Source of the DNA: Apricaphanius iberus | Taxonomy: Eukaryota; Chordata; Actinopteri; Cyprinodontiformes; Aphaniidae | Direction of reading: 5' to 3' | DNA length: 64,000 nt | NCBI GenBank assembly: GCA_028564705.1 | Contig: JAPXFQ010001794.1 | Location: 800,732-864,731 of the forward strand | Shown: positions 11,506-21,055 of the stretch, piece by piece | Layout: each line of letters starts with the position of its first letter | Position numbering within the stretch: position 1 is the stretch's first letter | Translations under genes and position numbers: made by a program | Notes under the pieces: generated by a model | Databases searched by the model: none | Seen by the model: only the letters and a program-made list of their open reading frames with translations | What the model was told of the DNA's origin: nothing

Positions 11506-12237
11506 CAGAATCAGCTGCTGGGAGATTTAGCTACTGGGAGTTTTAGCTACTGGGAGTTTTAGCTAATGGGAGAATTAGCTGCTGGGAGATTTAGCTACTG
11601 GGAGTTTTAGCTAATGGGAGATTTAGCTACTGGGAGGTTTAGCTACTGGGAGTTTTAGCTACTGGGAGATTTAGCTACTGGGATAATTAGCTACTGGGAG
11701 TTTTAGCTAATGGGAAATTTAGCTACGGGGAGAATTAGCTGCTGGGAGATTTAGCTACTGGGAGTTTTAGCTACTGGGAGATTTAGCTACTGGGAGGTTT
11801 AGCTACTGGGAGATTTAGCTACGGGGAGAATTAGCCACTGGGAGATTTAGCTACTGGGAGTTTTAGCTACTGGGAGATATAGCTACTGGGATAATTAGCT
11901 ACTGGGAGTTTGAGCTAATGGGAGATTTAGCTACGGGGAGAATTAGCTGCTGGGAGATTTAGCTACTGGGAGTTTTAGCTACTGGGAGATTTAGCTACTG
12001 GGAGGTTTAGCTACTGGGAGTTTTAGCTACTGGGAGATTTAGCTACTGGGATAATTAGCTACTGTGAGATTTAGCTACTGGGAGATTTAGCTACCTGGAG
12101 ATTTAGCTACTAGGAGAATTAGCTACAGGGACATTTAGCTAACTGGAGATTTTGCTACAGAGAGATTTAGCTACCTGGAGATTTAGCTACTAGGAGAATT
12201 AGCTACTGGGACATTTAGCTAACTGGAGATTTAGCTT
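11506..12237. repeat. 16-bp minisatellite, about 45 copies
   Basis: Head-to-tail units of the form TTTAGCTACTGGGAGA, 16 bp each, with scattered substitutions (GGGGAGAAT, GGGATAAT). Divergence rises at the right end, where units become CTGGAGATTTAGCTAC and CTAGGAGAATTAGCTAC. The variants TTTTAGCT and ATTTAGCT alternate in blocks, suggesting multi-unit duplication. Confidence 0.95.
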
Positions 12238-12324
12238 TAGGCTCAGACGTCCTCTGGTGTATTTAGTTTCTCTAACTGATGCAGGGAATTGAGTTTGCAG
12301 GAAGTATTCAATGCAGCATACTTA

Positions 12325-13060
12325 TGGTGCATTCACACCGCCCCATACGTCAGCGTTAGTCGCGGCAAGATTACACGTAAAGTCTACGGTCAAGTCCGTC
12401 AGAGGTCCGTCAGAGTCTCTGCGGTGCCTTGTGTGCGTTGGCTCTGTCAACCTTTTCAAGTGTTACTTGCACAAACAAACGCAAGCAACGCAGAAGTTCA
12501 GCTAGCTGAATTTTTGACTGACTTGATGCAGTATGTAAACCAATCAGAGCGTCTCACAGTCGTGATGTCACTATACACGTATCTTGAATGAAGCGCGGGT
12601 CCAGTGAAAACATTTTCAACTAACGCAGATCTAAAAAATCAGAAATAACAATTACCGACGACAGATGGACAGGCGCTCCTAAGTAGGAACAGAGAACCTG
12701 GTAGGAGATTTAAGCTCCGATGCGGCCCAGGAGGTCGTAACATTAGGCGCGGGACAGACGGAAGTAGAGCTGAAAGCGAACCTCATCCATAAACAGCTCC
12801 TGGAGCAAATGGTTAAACTCCCCAAACTCAGAACGCATCTGAAGAATGAGCGCTGATGCACCCGATGTCAACGTTGTCTAGCTTTATCTAGCTAATAAAG
12901 CCAAGCCACTCTCTCGTTACGATCTGCCAAAGTTCAGAACGCCCTACTGGCAACAGAGGAAGCCCCGCCCACGCGCTCTTTTTTTCCTCAGAAGCAAACG
13001 TTGCAAGCTTCAAAGTACATGCGTCACACTACATGCGTTGGGTGCGGTGTGAACGCAGCG
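12325..13060 (-). mobile_element. PIF/Harbinger-derived element, 736 bp, TTA duplication
   Basis: Complete ends: TGGTGCATTCACACCGC on the left and, read from the right, CGCTGCGTTCACACCGC, 13 of 17 matching. TTA flanks both sides (12322-12324 and 13061-13063), the 3-bp duplication typical of PIF/Harbinger. On the minus strand at about 12700-12840 a relic reads DEVRFQLYFRLSRA and DLLGRIGA, resembling the segment before the DDE domain of Harbinger transposases (RFQ-YFRMS-FD-LL). Stops show it is dead. The minus orientation comes from this relic. Confidence 0.82.
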
Positions 13061-13063
13061 TTA

Positions 13064-14350
13064 TACAACTCAGAATGACCCACTGTCTTGAGAAAAAACG
13101 ACCTTTAATGTAAAATGTGCAACACTGGATTCCACGAAGCACTGACTCACAGAGGGATCTAAAATGTGACCACATGCCTCAATTTCAGATTATTTTAAAG
13201 GTTAGGAAGACTTTGCTTTTTCTTCCACCTTATAATCATCCACTGCTTTGCGTTGGTCTGTCACCTAAAATTGCTCTAAAACCCTCTGAGTCTGCAATGT
13301 GAGAGAATGGGAGAGAGCTTCTCCATACAGAGCTAAATAGATTGTAGATGATAGCTTTCTTCACAGTAAGCACCTGCCTTTTGGCACTGTGTGGTAGTGA
13401 TAGGGGGGGCCTAACATTAATGCGGTCATTATGGATCCAGAAGAGGACAAAAGCAGGGAAAGGATGAAGAGATGAAAAGCTGAATCTAACTTCTAATGGG
13501 AAAAGGCATCAGTCTCTCTCCCATCACCGTCTGTCTCCTATCATCCATCCCAGAATCTTCCTGCACTTTAGATGGAAGTCATTTCAGAAAATATGGAAGT
13601 GGGGCTGGGTGGGGGGTGGAGGGGTCAGACCTCCTGTAACGCCTTTAAAATTTCTGCAACAGTAGGGGAGATGAATAGAGACACCAGGGACAGAAGAGAC
13701 GACAGCAGCTGTGCTGATTGGACCAGCAGCAGAACAGAACCAAGCTCTTACGAACAAACTCTGACTCCCGCTTCCCTCCCTAGACCCTCTCTGGCTTCAT
13801 CTCTGCCTCGTTGCTCTAATAACAGCGAGCAGACGAGCCTGAATGGGAGGGAGAGGTCTGTGAATCCACTGGAGGCTGTTTCAAAGAGACCTCTCCTCGC
13901 CGTTGGCCCCACGTTCAATCGGCACAACAGCCTCACCTTAACAACGGCTAACCTCGGCCATCCATTAGCCCGTCTGAGAACAAAAGGCATTTCCACAGGG
14001 AGCCATTAGACGGATATAGCTCTGGGAAAGGGAAGGATCCAATACAGCAGATGGGGCTGGCTTCGTCCCCGCTCCAGGGCTGGACTGGAGATCGTTACTG
14101 AGAGGAAGAAGAAATGGGCTGTATCTGCAGAACACATGGAGAATGATCCACTGGTCCCTGCTGCAGAGAGTCTAGCTGCACAACTCCCCCTGGACTTTAA
14201 ACAACATCTGCCATATTTTAAATATATAAAGAAAGAATAGTTTCACTCCAAATAAACACTTCTACAACTTTTACAGATTTTCTTCCGTTAAAACTACAGA
14301 GTGACCAAAATGGGCTGAAGTTAAGGGTTTTAGGTCAATAACCTGTAGAG
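13064..14350. other. Non-repetitive stretch; no gene supported
   Basis: Among the least repetitive parts of the left half. Overlapping ORFs on both strands (13572-14009 plus, 13748-13996 minus) have no recognisable domain and no splice-bounded match to snx29. The 13900-14050 part is G+C-rich and could be a conserved non-coding element. Confidence 0.35.
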
Positions 14351-14460
14351 CAGAGGTGTCCAAACTTTTTGCTACAAGGGCCAAAATCATCAAGTCAAAA
14401 GTGTCCATGGGCCAAAAACGAAGAAAACATTTTTACGTTAACAAAATTGTGTTTTTTTTA
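14351..14460. mobile_element. hAT-type terminus fragment
   Basis: CAGAGGTGTCCAAACTTTTT followed by a GGGCCA-rich block is a typical teleost hAT end, related to the ends of the 9230-9785 element. No opposite end found. Confidence 0.5.
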
Positions 14461-16430
14461 CCTGCTTTACGAAAAGTTATAATTTATTATATGATATATA
14501 TTATATGATTATTTTATATAGCATACTGAGACTACAGATACTACAGTCATACCAAGACTGGTCAGTAGGTGGCAGTTATAATACTCAAAACGTAACTAGG
14601 AATTAATTAGTAGCCTAACCATTAACTAAAGGGCATAAAAAATGAGACATTCAATTTTCTGAAAAAAACGTGATGTTTGCATATTTTAAAATCCTCTGCG
14701 TTGTATTGTTTTAGCGTTCTGATCCCAAACCCGCTATCAGCACCTGATTATTCACGCTGTAGCAGCAGCTGTAAGTCCTATCCTAACACCCGCTTCTACT
14801 TTAATCATTAAAGCTACAAGATGACGGCATATTTTCCTCCAAGACTGGATTAAAAAAAAGAACTGTGTAAGCGGTGATATTTGGTTTTTCTCCACAGACA
14901 AGACGCCTGTTGTCACAGGACAATTTAACTTGTACAACAGCGAGTATATTTCAATAAATACATAAATAAATAAATAAATGAATATAAGAACAATGATCAA
15001 TGAGGACTTACCCAGCTTTGCAGTCGCGTTGAGGATTACGCAATTTCCCACAGGTCATGTGAATCACGTCTTTCACATATCTAAAAGGGGCTTTTAATCA
15101 TTTCTATTTCACAGTCAATAGAGATTTTAGGTTTCTCTCTAAAGTTCTCCCAGTTTTCAGATGTTAAAGTGGTTATACTGTATATCGGGGATTTTGTGTT
15201 CGCTGCGTCTCTGTAGCCGCCGTAAACGTTATCTTTCTGCGAGCACTCGCGCATGCGCACAAAAATGTCAACAAAGATCCTCCTATAAAACATTCGCATG
15301 TGGAGTAACAGCTACTTCATTCTGACTGACTGAAAACCCAAGACCGACCCCTTCCCTATAACCGACTGGGGGGGGGGGGATGTTTTACAGTGAAAGCACC
15401 TCTCTGATCACACGAAAAAACACCTCAGTACGCCGGAAATCAGGATGAAGTGCTACTTTTCTGACTGTGTTTGCAATGTAATACATCCGGTTTCTCTCAT
15501 CTGTCCTGAAATTCTAGTTCTGCGGATCAAAACTGCAAGCCTGACGTTTTATGGCTTTCTTCTAGCCACTTAAGCTAGTAGCCCTGTTGACAGGCTCTCC
15601 TCCAGAACCATCCTGGTTTCTCTCATTAAAGCTCTCCTGACAGTCCAGGTGGGTCGGCAGGTGCATCTTCTTTAAACTGGACCAGAACCTCCTCCCGGAC
15701 CTGTTGCTGGGTTCCTGTGTCCCCTGTTGTCTGGAGAACCTCTGATAGTCAGACTAGGCGTTAGATCACACACAGATGGGCTCTGGTTTATAATAATCAG
15801 GAGACCTCTGAAGAACGCACGCCACACTTTTCAGGTTCGTGTCTGTAAAGCTTTAGAGAACGAATCGTTATGCGCTGCTTTGCTCTGAGGGAAGTCCATC
15901 ACGTGTAACCCCAGAAAGATGCATCAAAGTTTGTGAAAAAAGCTGGAGATGAATCCTTGCGAGAGCTGGGCCTCGTTTAATAAACGAGAGCAGAGAGCCG
16001 GGGGTTTGTGGAAGAAGCTGCAAAACGGCAGGAATTATAACAATCCATCTCATTTGCCGATGCTGGGCTTCCATCCTGTCAGGAGGAAGGAGATGTTTTT
16101 CACCCGAGAAGGCTCTGAGCCCGAGTTCTGAATTTGCATCTATTATGCATAATTTAAGCTGAGCTGAGCCGGGTTGCAGCCTGACCATCAGCTAGAAGAG
16201 AAGATGTGCCTCCAGTCTCCTCCTGTCCCTCACGGCTTCATCCTTCCATCTGCAGCTCCTGGCTTCACTGTGTGTGTGTCAGGTAGCCGTGTAGAGCATC
16301 AACACGTGTGTGTGCAATCCATGCAATAAAACGTCACATTTGCAGCGCCGAATAGATACCTGTGTTTCCCCGTCTGTGACACATTGTGACGGTCTAAGAG
16401 GTATGAGGGTCGTCCATCTGTCTCAGGAGG
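14461..16430. other. Unassigned intronic sequence
   Basis: Contains a short poly-G run near 15368 and A+T-rich stretches. No exon of snx29 and no other gene recognised. ORFs at 14752, 15081 and 15868 (minus) lack family motifs. Confidence 0.4.
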
Positions 16431-16431
16431 A

Positions 16432-16433
16432 TG

Positions 16434-16475
<42 letters not shown>
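16432..16475. repeat. (GT)n microsatellite
   Basis: About 20 GT dinucleotides with one GC interruption. It creates the VCVCVC stretch in a spurious ORF. Confidence 0.95.
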
Positions 16476-16477
<2 letters not shown>

Positions 16478-16710
16478 CATGGCTGTGCTGACAGAGAACA
16501 TCTTGTTAATGTGACAGAGCCGGTAAAAACCGTCATCCTGGGAAAGAGCCGCTGGTGTCGGATAAAAGAGAAGCTCCTCTCCAGTCCAGTCAGCAGAAAT
16601 CAGTCACTGACGGCTGGCGCTCTGATGAGACTTCGTTCCACACTGATGGTCCCGGACAGAGCTGCTGAAATTATTCACGTTCAATACTCAAGAAGACGCA
16701 TTTAAATTAG

Positions 16711-17115
16711 CAGGGACGCACCGATACGGCTGCTGGTATCGGGCAGATACCTTCTAATGTACTCGCACTTTTTAAAGCTAACTGACACTATGAACCGATA
16801 CTTAAAATGTGGAAACTCTGCGTTAGTTGTACAGAAAATTTTGGTTTTTTTCCACGTGAAATTTTAGTTTACGGGTCATTTGTATTATTTTTTTTTTATT
16901 TTACTTAATTCACTGTAATTTATTGTAACAAGAAGAAAATAAAACCTGTTTTCCACTTCATAGCATTTTTGTTTGTGGTAGAAGCATCAGCAAGTACTCA
17001 GATCCAAGCACCTGTATTGTATCGATCCGACTCCTCAGTCCCGGTACCGATGCCTGGATTTTGTGTATCTGTCGATACCCGATACCGGTCCGATGCTATT
17101 GTTGAATGAATAAAC
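16711..17115. mobile_element. hAT-type element fragment (CAGGGACGCACCGATAC)
   Basis: Begins CAGGGACGCACCGATACGG, then TATCGGGCAGATACC. Near 17050-17095 is a CGATACCCGATACCGG block of the same composition. These match the family seen intact at 61101-61260. The right terminus is missing. Part of the interior (GATACT-CAAAATGTGGAAACT) recurs near 17337-17360. Confidence 0.5.
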
Positions 17116-17773
17116 GGTAAAACTTCCACCTTATACTTTTCTTGAGGAGCCTAAAGACACACGACTTTACTAACTAAACATAACTAAGACAAAATAACAG
17201 ATGTAAAAAATAAAATTGCTACAAAAAAAAACATTTCAAGAGAAAAATTCATCTTTTTTTGTGAATTTATTGCAGATTTCCCACATACCGTTCTTGTGTA
17301 GAACAATTTATTCTTTGGTATCATTTAAAGTTAACTGATACTCAAAATGTGGAAACTGAGTGAAACTTGTGTAGGTGACGGAGAGCCTTTGCGTCGGCGG
17401 ATAATGGCGTTGCCTCGATCCGTCTCGAACGAAACGGAGAAGCATAAACTAACGAAGTGGCGCAGAGGCTGTTAATGCTGATTTACTGAAGCTGGGACGA
17501 GTCCTAACCTGAAGGAGATTGCATTGGCTCCTCGTCAGAGAAGGGAGATTGGATCGGGAGCAACACGGGAAGAACCGTGTCAAGAACTCAGAAGACAATG
17601 TATGCATCTGATGGACCAAGAACCACTGTTTATCTGCGTGAAATCTACGGGAACAGTCTGAGTTGTGGACGGCTGAGCTTCGTTCTGCAATCAACACAAT
17701 CAGCAAAGACGCATGGCGCCTCGTAGGGAGACCTGAGCTGGAGCAAAGAGATTGGCGACTGAAAGATTAAGAC
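17116..17773. other. Unassigned sequence
   Basis: Shows a short second copy of interior sequence of the neighbouring hAT-like fragment near 17330-17360. No gene seen. Confidence 0.35.
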
Positions 17774-18631
17774 TAGGGGTGTCACGATTCTCCAAATCCT
17801 CGATTCGATTTTCGATTTTAGGGTCACGATTCGATTCTCGACTTTTTTACATTGTTTATTACACAGTATAGAGACCTATGTCATTTTTAGACTAGTCTAC
17901 GATGATCGGTTTAACTCAATACATTTAGTACAGTAGGTCTTATTTTAAAAGACAAAATTGATGCAATTTCTATTATTCTTGTGTATGTATGTATCACATT
18001 AGGCATTAATGGTCAAATTTAAATTATTTATTTGAAGTGTAACAGTATTGTTTAAATAACAAATGATTAACGGAGGGTTGCTGCCATCTAGTGACTATTT
18101 ACAGTCGCTGCAGAACAATTGGATAAAATGCTCCGGATATCTGATTCCACTGAGTAAAATGCAGCTAACAGCGGTCCTCTTGTTTACAATGCGAATGTGG
18201 ATTTTAATCACCGGGAACTCAACATTTCCTCCCGGTGATTTGAGAGTAGAAGGAGCGGCTTTAGCTCTGGTCCTGCTGCTTCTTCTATCCTAGCCGTGGT
18301 CGAGTTGTAGCTTAGATAATAGCTACTTGCTAGCATCAGCTAATATGCTCTGTAGACGTGCGCTCTGATACCGGGGGAACTGATACAGGAAGTTAAAACG
18401 TTACCAGGTGTTGTTGTGAGTTGTATGAGAACTAACTTGTATGAGTTACTTGTTAGGGAAAATGTAATGTGTGGTTCTTTGTGATGAGTAAATAGATGGT
18501 AGCCTGCTAACTGTTGCTGCGGAGTCCCGAGTGGGACACACAGTAAACAGGAGGCGGAGGGATTTCACTGCGCAAGGTCGTAACATAATTTCGATCGATT
18601 CCCATACAAAATCCAGACTGTGACACCCTTA
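17774..18631. mobile_element. hAT non-autonomous element, 858 bp
   Basis: Left end TAGGGGTGTCACGATTCTCC and right end, read inward, TAAGGGTGTCACAGTCTGG. Flanking 8-mers are ATTAAGAC (17766-17773) and ATTAAGAA (18632-18639), 7 of 8 matching, the duplication length of the hAT superfamily. The left arm is rich in CGATTCGATTTTCGATTT. No transposase remains. A 76-codon ORF at 18063 is not recognisable. Confidence 0.82.
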
Positions 18632-18655
18632 ATTAAGAATATGATAGTGTTTATA

Positions 18656-19178
18656 TACAGTACAGACCAGAAGTTTGGACGCATCTTCTCATTCAGTGCG
18701 TTTTCTTTATTTTCATGACTATTTACATTGTAGATTCTCACTGAAGGCATCAAAACTATGAATGAACACATATGGAATTATGTAGTACTTTTACAAAACA
18801 ATGTGAAATAACCTGGCCTCCAAAGTCAGCGGACCTGAACCCAATGGAGATGATTTGGGGTGAGCTGAACCACAGAGTGAAGGCAAAAGGTCCAACAAGT
18901 ACTAAGCATCTCTGGGAACTCCTTCAGGACTGTTGGAAAACCATTTCTGGTGACTAGAAGCTGAAGAGAATGCAGAGCAGGAATCAGAGCAAAGGGCGGA
19001 TACTTTCAGGAATCTAAAAGTTATTTCACCCTTTTTGTTTTAATAAATACAGTAATTCTATACATCATGTGTTCATTCATAGTTTGATGCCCTTAATTGA
19101 GAATCTACAATGTAGTCATGAAAATAAAGGAAACGCTTTGGATGAGAAGGTTTGTCCAAACATTCGGTGTGTACTGTA
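18656..19178 (+). mobile_element. Tc1-family deletion derivative, 523 bp
   Basis: Long inverted termini: TACAGTACAGACCAGAAGTT at the left and the inverse of GTGTGTACTGTA at the right, with over 100 bp of inverted similarity (TTATTTTCATGACT, TACATTGTAGATTCTCA). TA lies at both outer edges. The interior keeps only the C-terminus of the transposase: WPPKSADLNP, MEMIWGELNHRV, then LWELLQDCWKTI, which includes the final catalytic Glu region of a DD34E enzyme. The N-terminal DNA-binding part and both Asp regions are deleted, so it is non-autonomous. Confidence 0.9.
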
Positions 19179-19923
19179 TTTAAGGTGTAACTGAGGGTGG
19201 GTGAGTTAGGGAATGTATGGGGTAAGCCTGTTTCCTCAATGATTATGGCCAGAAAATGTTTTTGTAACAAATACTTTAAAATACTTTCAAGGACTTTGTC
19301 TCACCTTATTTTTATGAACCTGAGTTAATTTTGCGATACCACTGGTCAGCTATCAAACGTGCAGAGCGGTGTAATTGAAAAAAATACATTCTAACCATGC
19401 GGACAAAGATAATTTAGGTTCACCTCTCTTTGCGAAAGTCAAATAAGTACATGTCAAGGCAGAACAATCTCTGTTAAATCTACTCCTTCTGGTACCAGCT
19501 CTGTATTTCATAACTACAATCCAAAGAAGGTTTAAACAGCACCAACAACCAGATGGATCATACAAACCTACTTTCCACCACTTTGTTTTTAGAGTTTTGC
19601 TAAAACTAGCTATAAAACGTACCGCCGTATGCTTAGTTGTGTCCAACCAGCAGATAAACAGCAGAAAGGAGAATTAAAATACTTTGTTTGAGAAGGACTG
19701 CTAACAAACACATATGATGAGCTTTTGATGTTAATGTAGAAATCTCTCCCAGCCGCTGCCTTGCTGTTTTTCTAAATGAACTTCTCATCCTATATTGCTC
19801 ACTTTATGAGTCATAAGGAACATTATGTCTTCATATACACACGGTGGCTGTGCCCTCTGGTCAGCTGGAATTAACTGCATGTCAGCGGGGCTCAGTCAGA
19901 GCTTCCTGGGGAACTGAACGTAC
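19179..19923. other. Intron sequence downstream of the snx29 PX-start exon
   Basis: No recognisable repeat or gene. Includes the GTACGT donor of the exon at 19924. The 97-codon minus-strand ORF at 19353-19646 resembles no family known to me. Confidence 0.4.
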
Positions 19924-20005
19924 CTGATAGACGTGGTAGGCGTTCGCTGCTCTGCCCTGCAGGAACACAGAGGGGATCCACACGTTGACGAGCGCTCGAT
20001 GAGCC
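19924..20005 (-). CDS. snx29: snx29 internal exon, start of PX domain
   Basis: An 82-nt exon: one base finishing a split codon, then 27 codons AHRALVNVWIPSVF, LQGRAANAYHVYQ, ending in phase 0 at a GTACGT donor; the acceptor is CCTCAG. This is the beginning of the PX (phosphoinositide-binding) domain of SNX29, where other vertebrates have RALINVWIPSVFLRG and AANAFHVYQ. Only the first beta-strand region is here. The arginine motif of the lipid pocket and the PPKK loop would be in later exons, which I could not find between 1 and 19923. The 994-bp intron to the 56-nt exon contains a Tc1 transposase relic. Confidence 0.95.
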
Positions 20006-20999
20006 CTGAGGAACACCAACAACAGAAGCATGGATGTCATTATGGTCGAGGAGAGGACGTTTGGTTTTTTTCCTCCTGCATAAACTAAACATGAACTCCC
20101 ACAGGTTTAACTCTACATCCCAAACAAATCAAAAACAGCACAACACTACAAGCAACAATTAAGAACAACTAATAATATAGGAATAGAAGAGCTCTGTCTG
20201 TAGAGACCAAGAGGAAATTATAGGCAATTAGCTAGAAGTCTCCAATAAAGGAGTGTTTTGCTTTCTGGTTGATGTTTTGGTCACTTTTTGATGCTGCTGG
20301 TGCTTTTACTCTAGTGGTAGTATGAGACGAAGTCTACAACCCACACAAGTTGCTCCAGTAATGCAGCTCATCCAAAATACAAGATATGATAAATCAGGAG
20401 ACGTGGATGAGGCAACAGCCCAGCAGCAGGACCGCTACCTCCACCTCTGTGCAAGGAGGAACAGGAGGAGCACAGCCAGAGCCCCGCAGAATGACCTCCA
20501 GCACGCCACAGATATGTATGTGTCTGCTCAAACGGTGAGAAACAGAATCAATGAGGGGAGTATGAGGGCCCCACGTCCACAGAGAAGATTGATAAATTTG
20601 CCATTGGCGACCTGAGCTGTTAAAGATGAAACCAGGTTCGCACTGAGCACGTGTGACGGAGGTGACAGAGTCTGGAGATGCCGTGGCAAAAGTTCTGTTT
20701 CCTCCAAAATCCTCAAGTGTGACTGGTTGGGCAGTGGGTCAGTAATGGTATGTAGAGGCATTTCTTTGGGGCACTGCACAGTCCTCCATGTGGGGCCTTT
20801 TAAAATGTTTTGCCTGCAGTGGCGCCCAAGGCAACCTCCTATCCCACCTATGCCTAAAGCTGTCTCTGCCTTCAACTAATCTGCATATAAACTAAATGAT
20901 GACACCAACAGCAGACATTAAAATGACATTAAACGGAAGAAAAAAAGAGAAACTAGAAAGCTGGATTAGCTGGGAAATAGTAACAAAAACTATCCTTAC
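20006..20999 (-). other. snx29: snx29 intron, 994 bp, carrying a Tc1 relic
   Basis: Intron between the 56-nt exon and the PX-start exon on the minus strand, GTAAGG to CCTCAG. Over half of it (about 20322-20875) is a decayed Tc1-family transposase in the opposite orientation to the gene. Confidence 0.85.
20322..20875 (+). pseudogene. Tc1-family transposase relic
   Basis: The N-terminal half of a Tc1-like transposase is open from 20322 to 20615: AQQQDRYLHLCARRNRR, then VSAQTVRNRINEGSMRAPRP, the helix-turn-helix region with its ISAQTVRNRL-type motif. After a stop the same strand continues in a shifted frame with DETRFALSTCDGGDRVWR, SGSVMVCRGISL and LHVGPF, the segment around the first Asp and the G-GSVMVWGGIS motif. 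The C-terminal Asp/Glu region is missing and no terminal repeats were seen. It lies within a 994-bp snx29 intron. Confidence 0.85.
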
Positions 21000-21055
21000 G
21001 TCTCAAAATCGGACAGACTTGGATCATCTGAAGTCTGGCTTAAATCACCTGGAAC
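21000..21055 (-). CDS. snx29: snx29 56-nt micro-exon, linker before PX domain
   Basis: A short exon of 18 codons plus two bases: VPGD, then LSQTSDDPSLSDFE, then AC completed by the G that opens the next exon (giving Thr). It is flanked by a TTTTTCCAG acceptor and a GTAAGG donor. Known SNX29 proteins carry a very similar PGDLSQTSEDQSLSDFE linker directly after DLRGPV. The exon at 28796-28680 ends in phase 0 while the one at 20005-19924 starts with the last base of a codon, so an intervening exon of 3n+2 nt is required; this one fits exactly. The serine- and acid-rich stretch looks like a flexible, possibly phosphorylated linker (inference). It is too short for ordinary ORF detection. Confidence 0.95.

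Noticed and set aside
13572..14009. 145-codon ORF as a gene
   Set aside because: No recognisable domain, no splice or start context, and the opposite strand is open as well.
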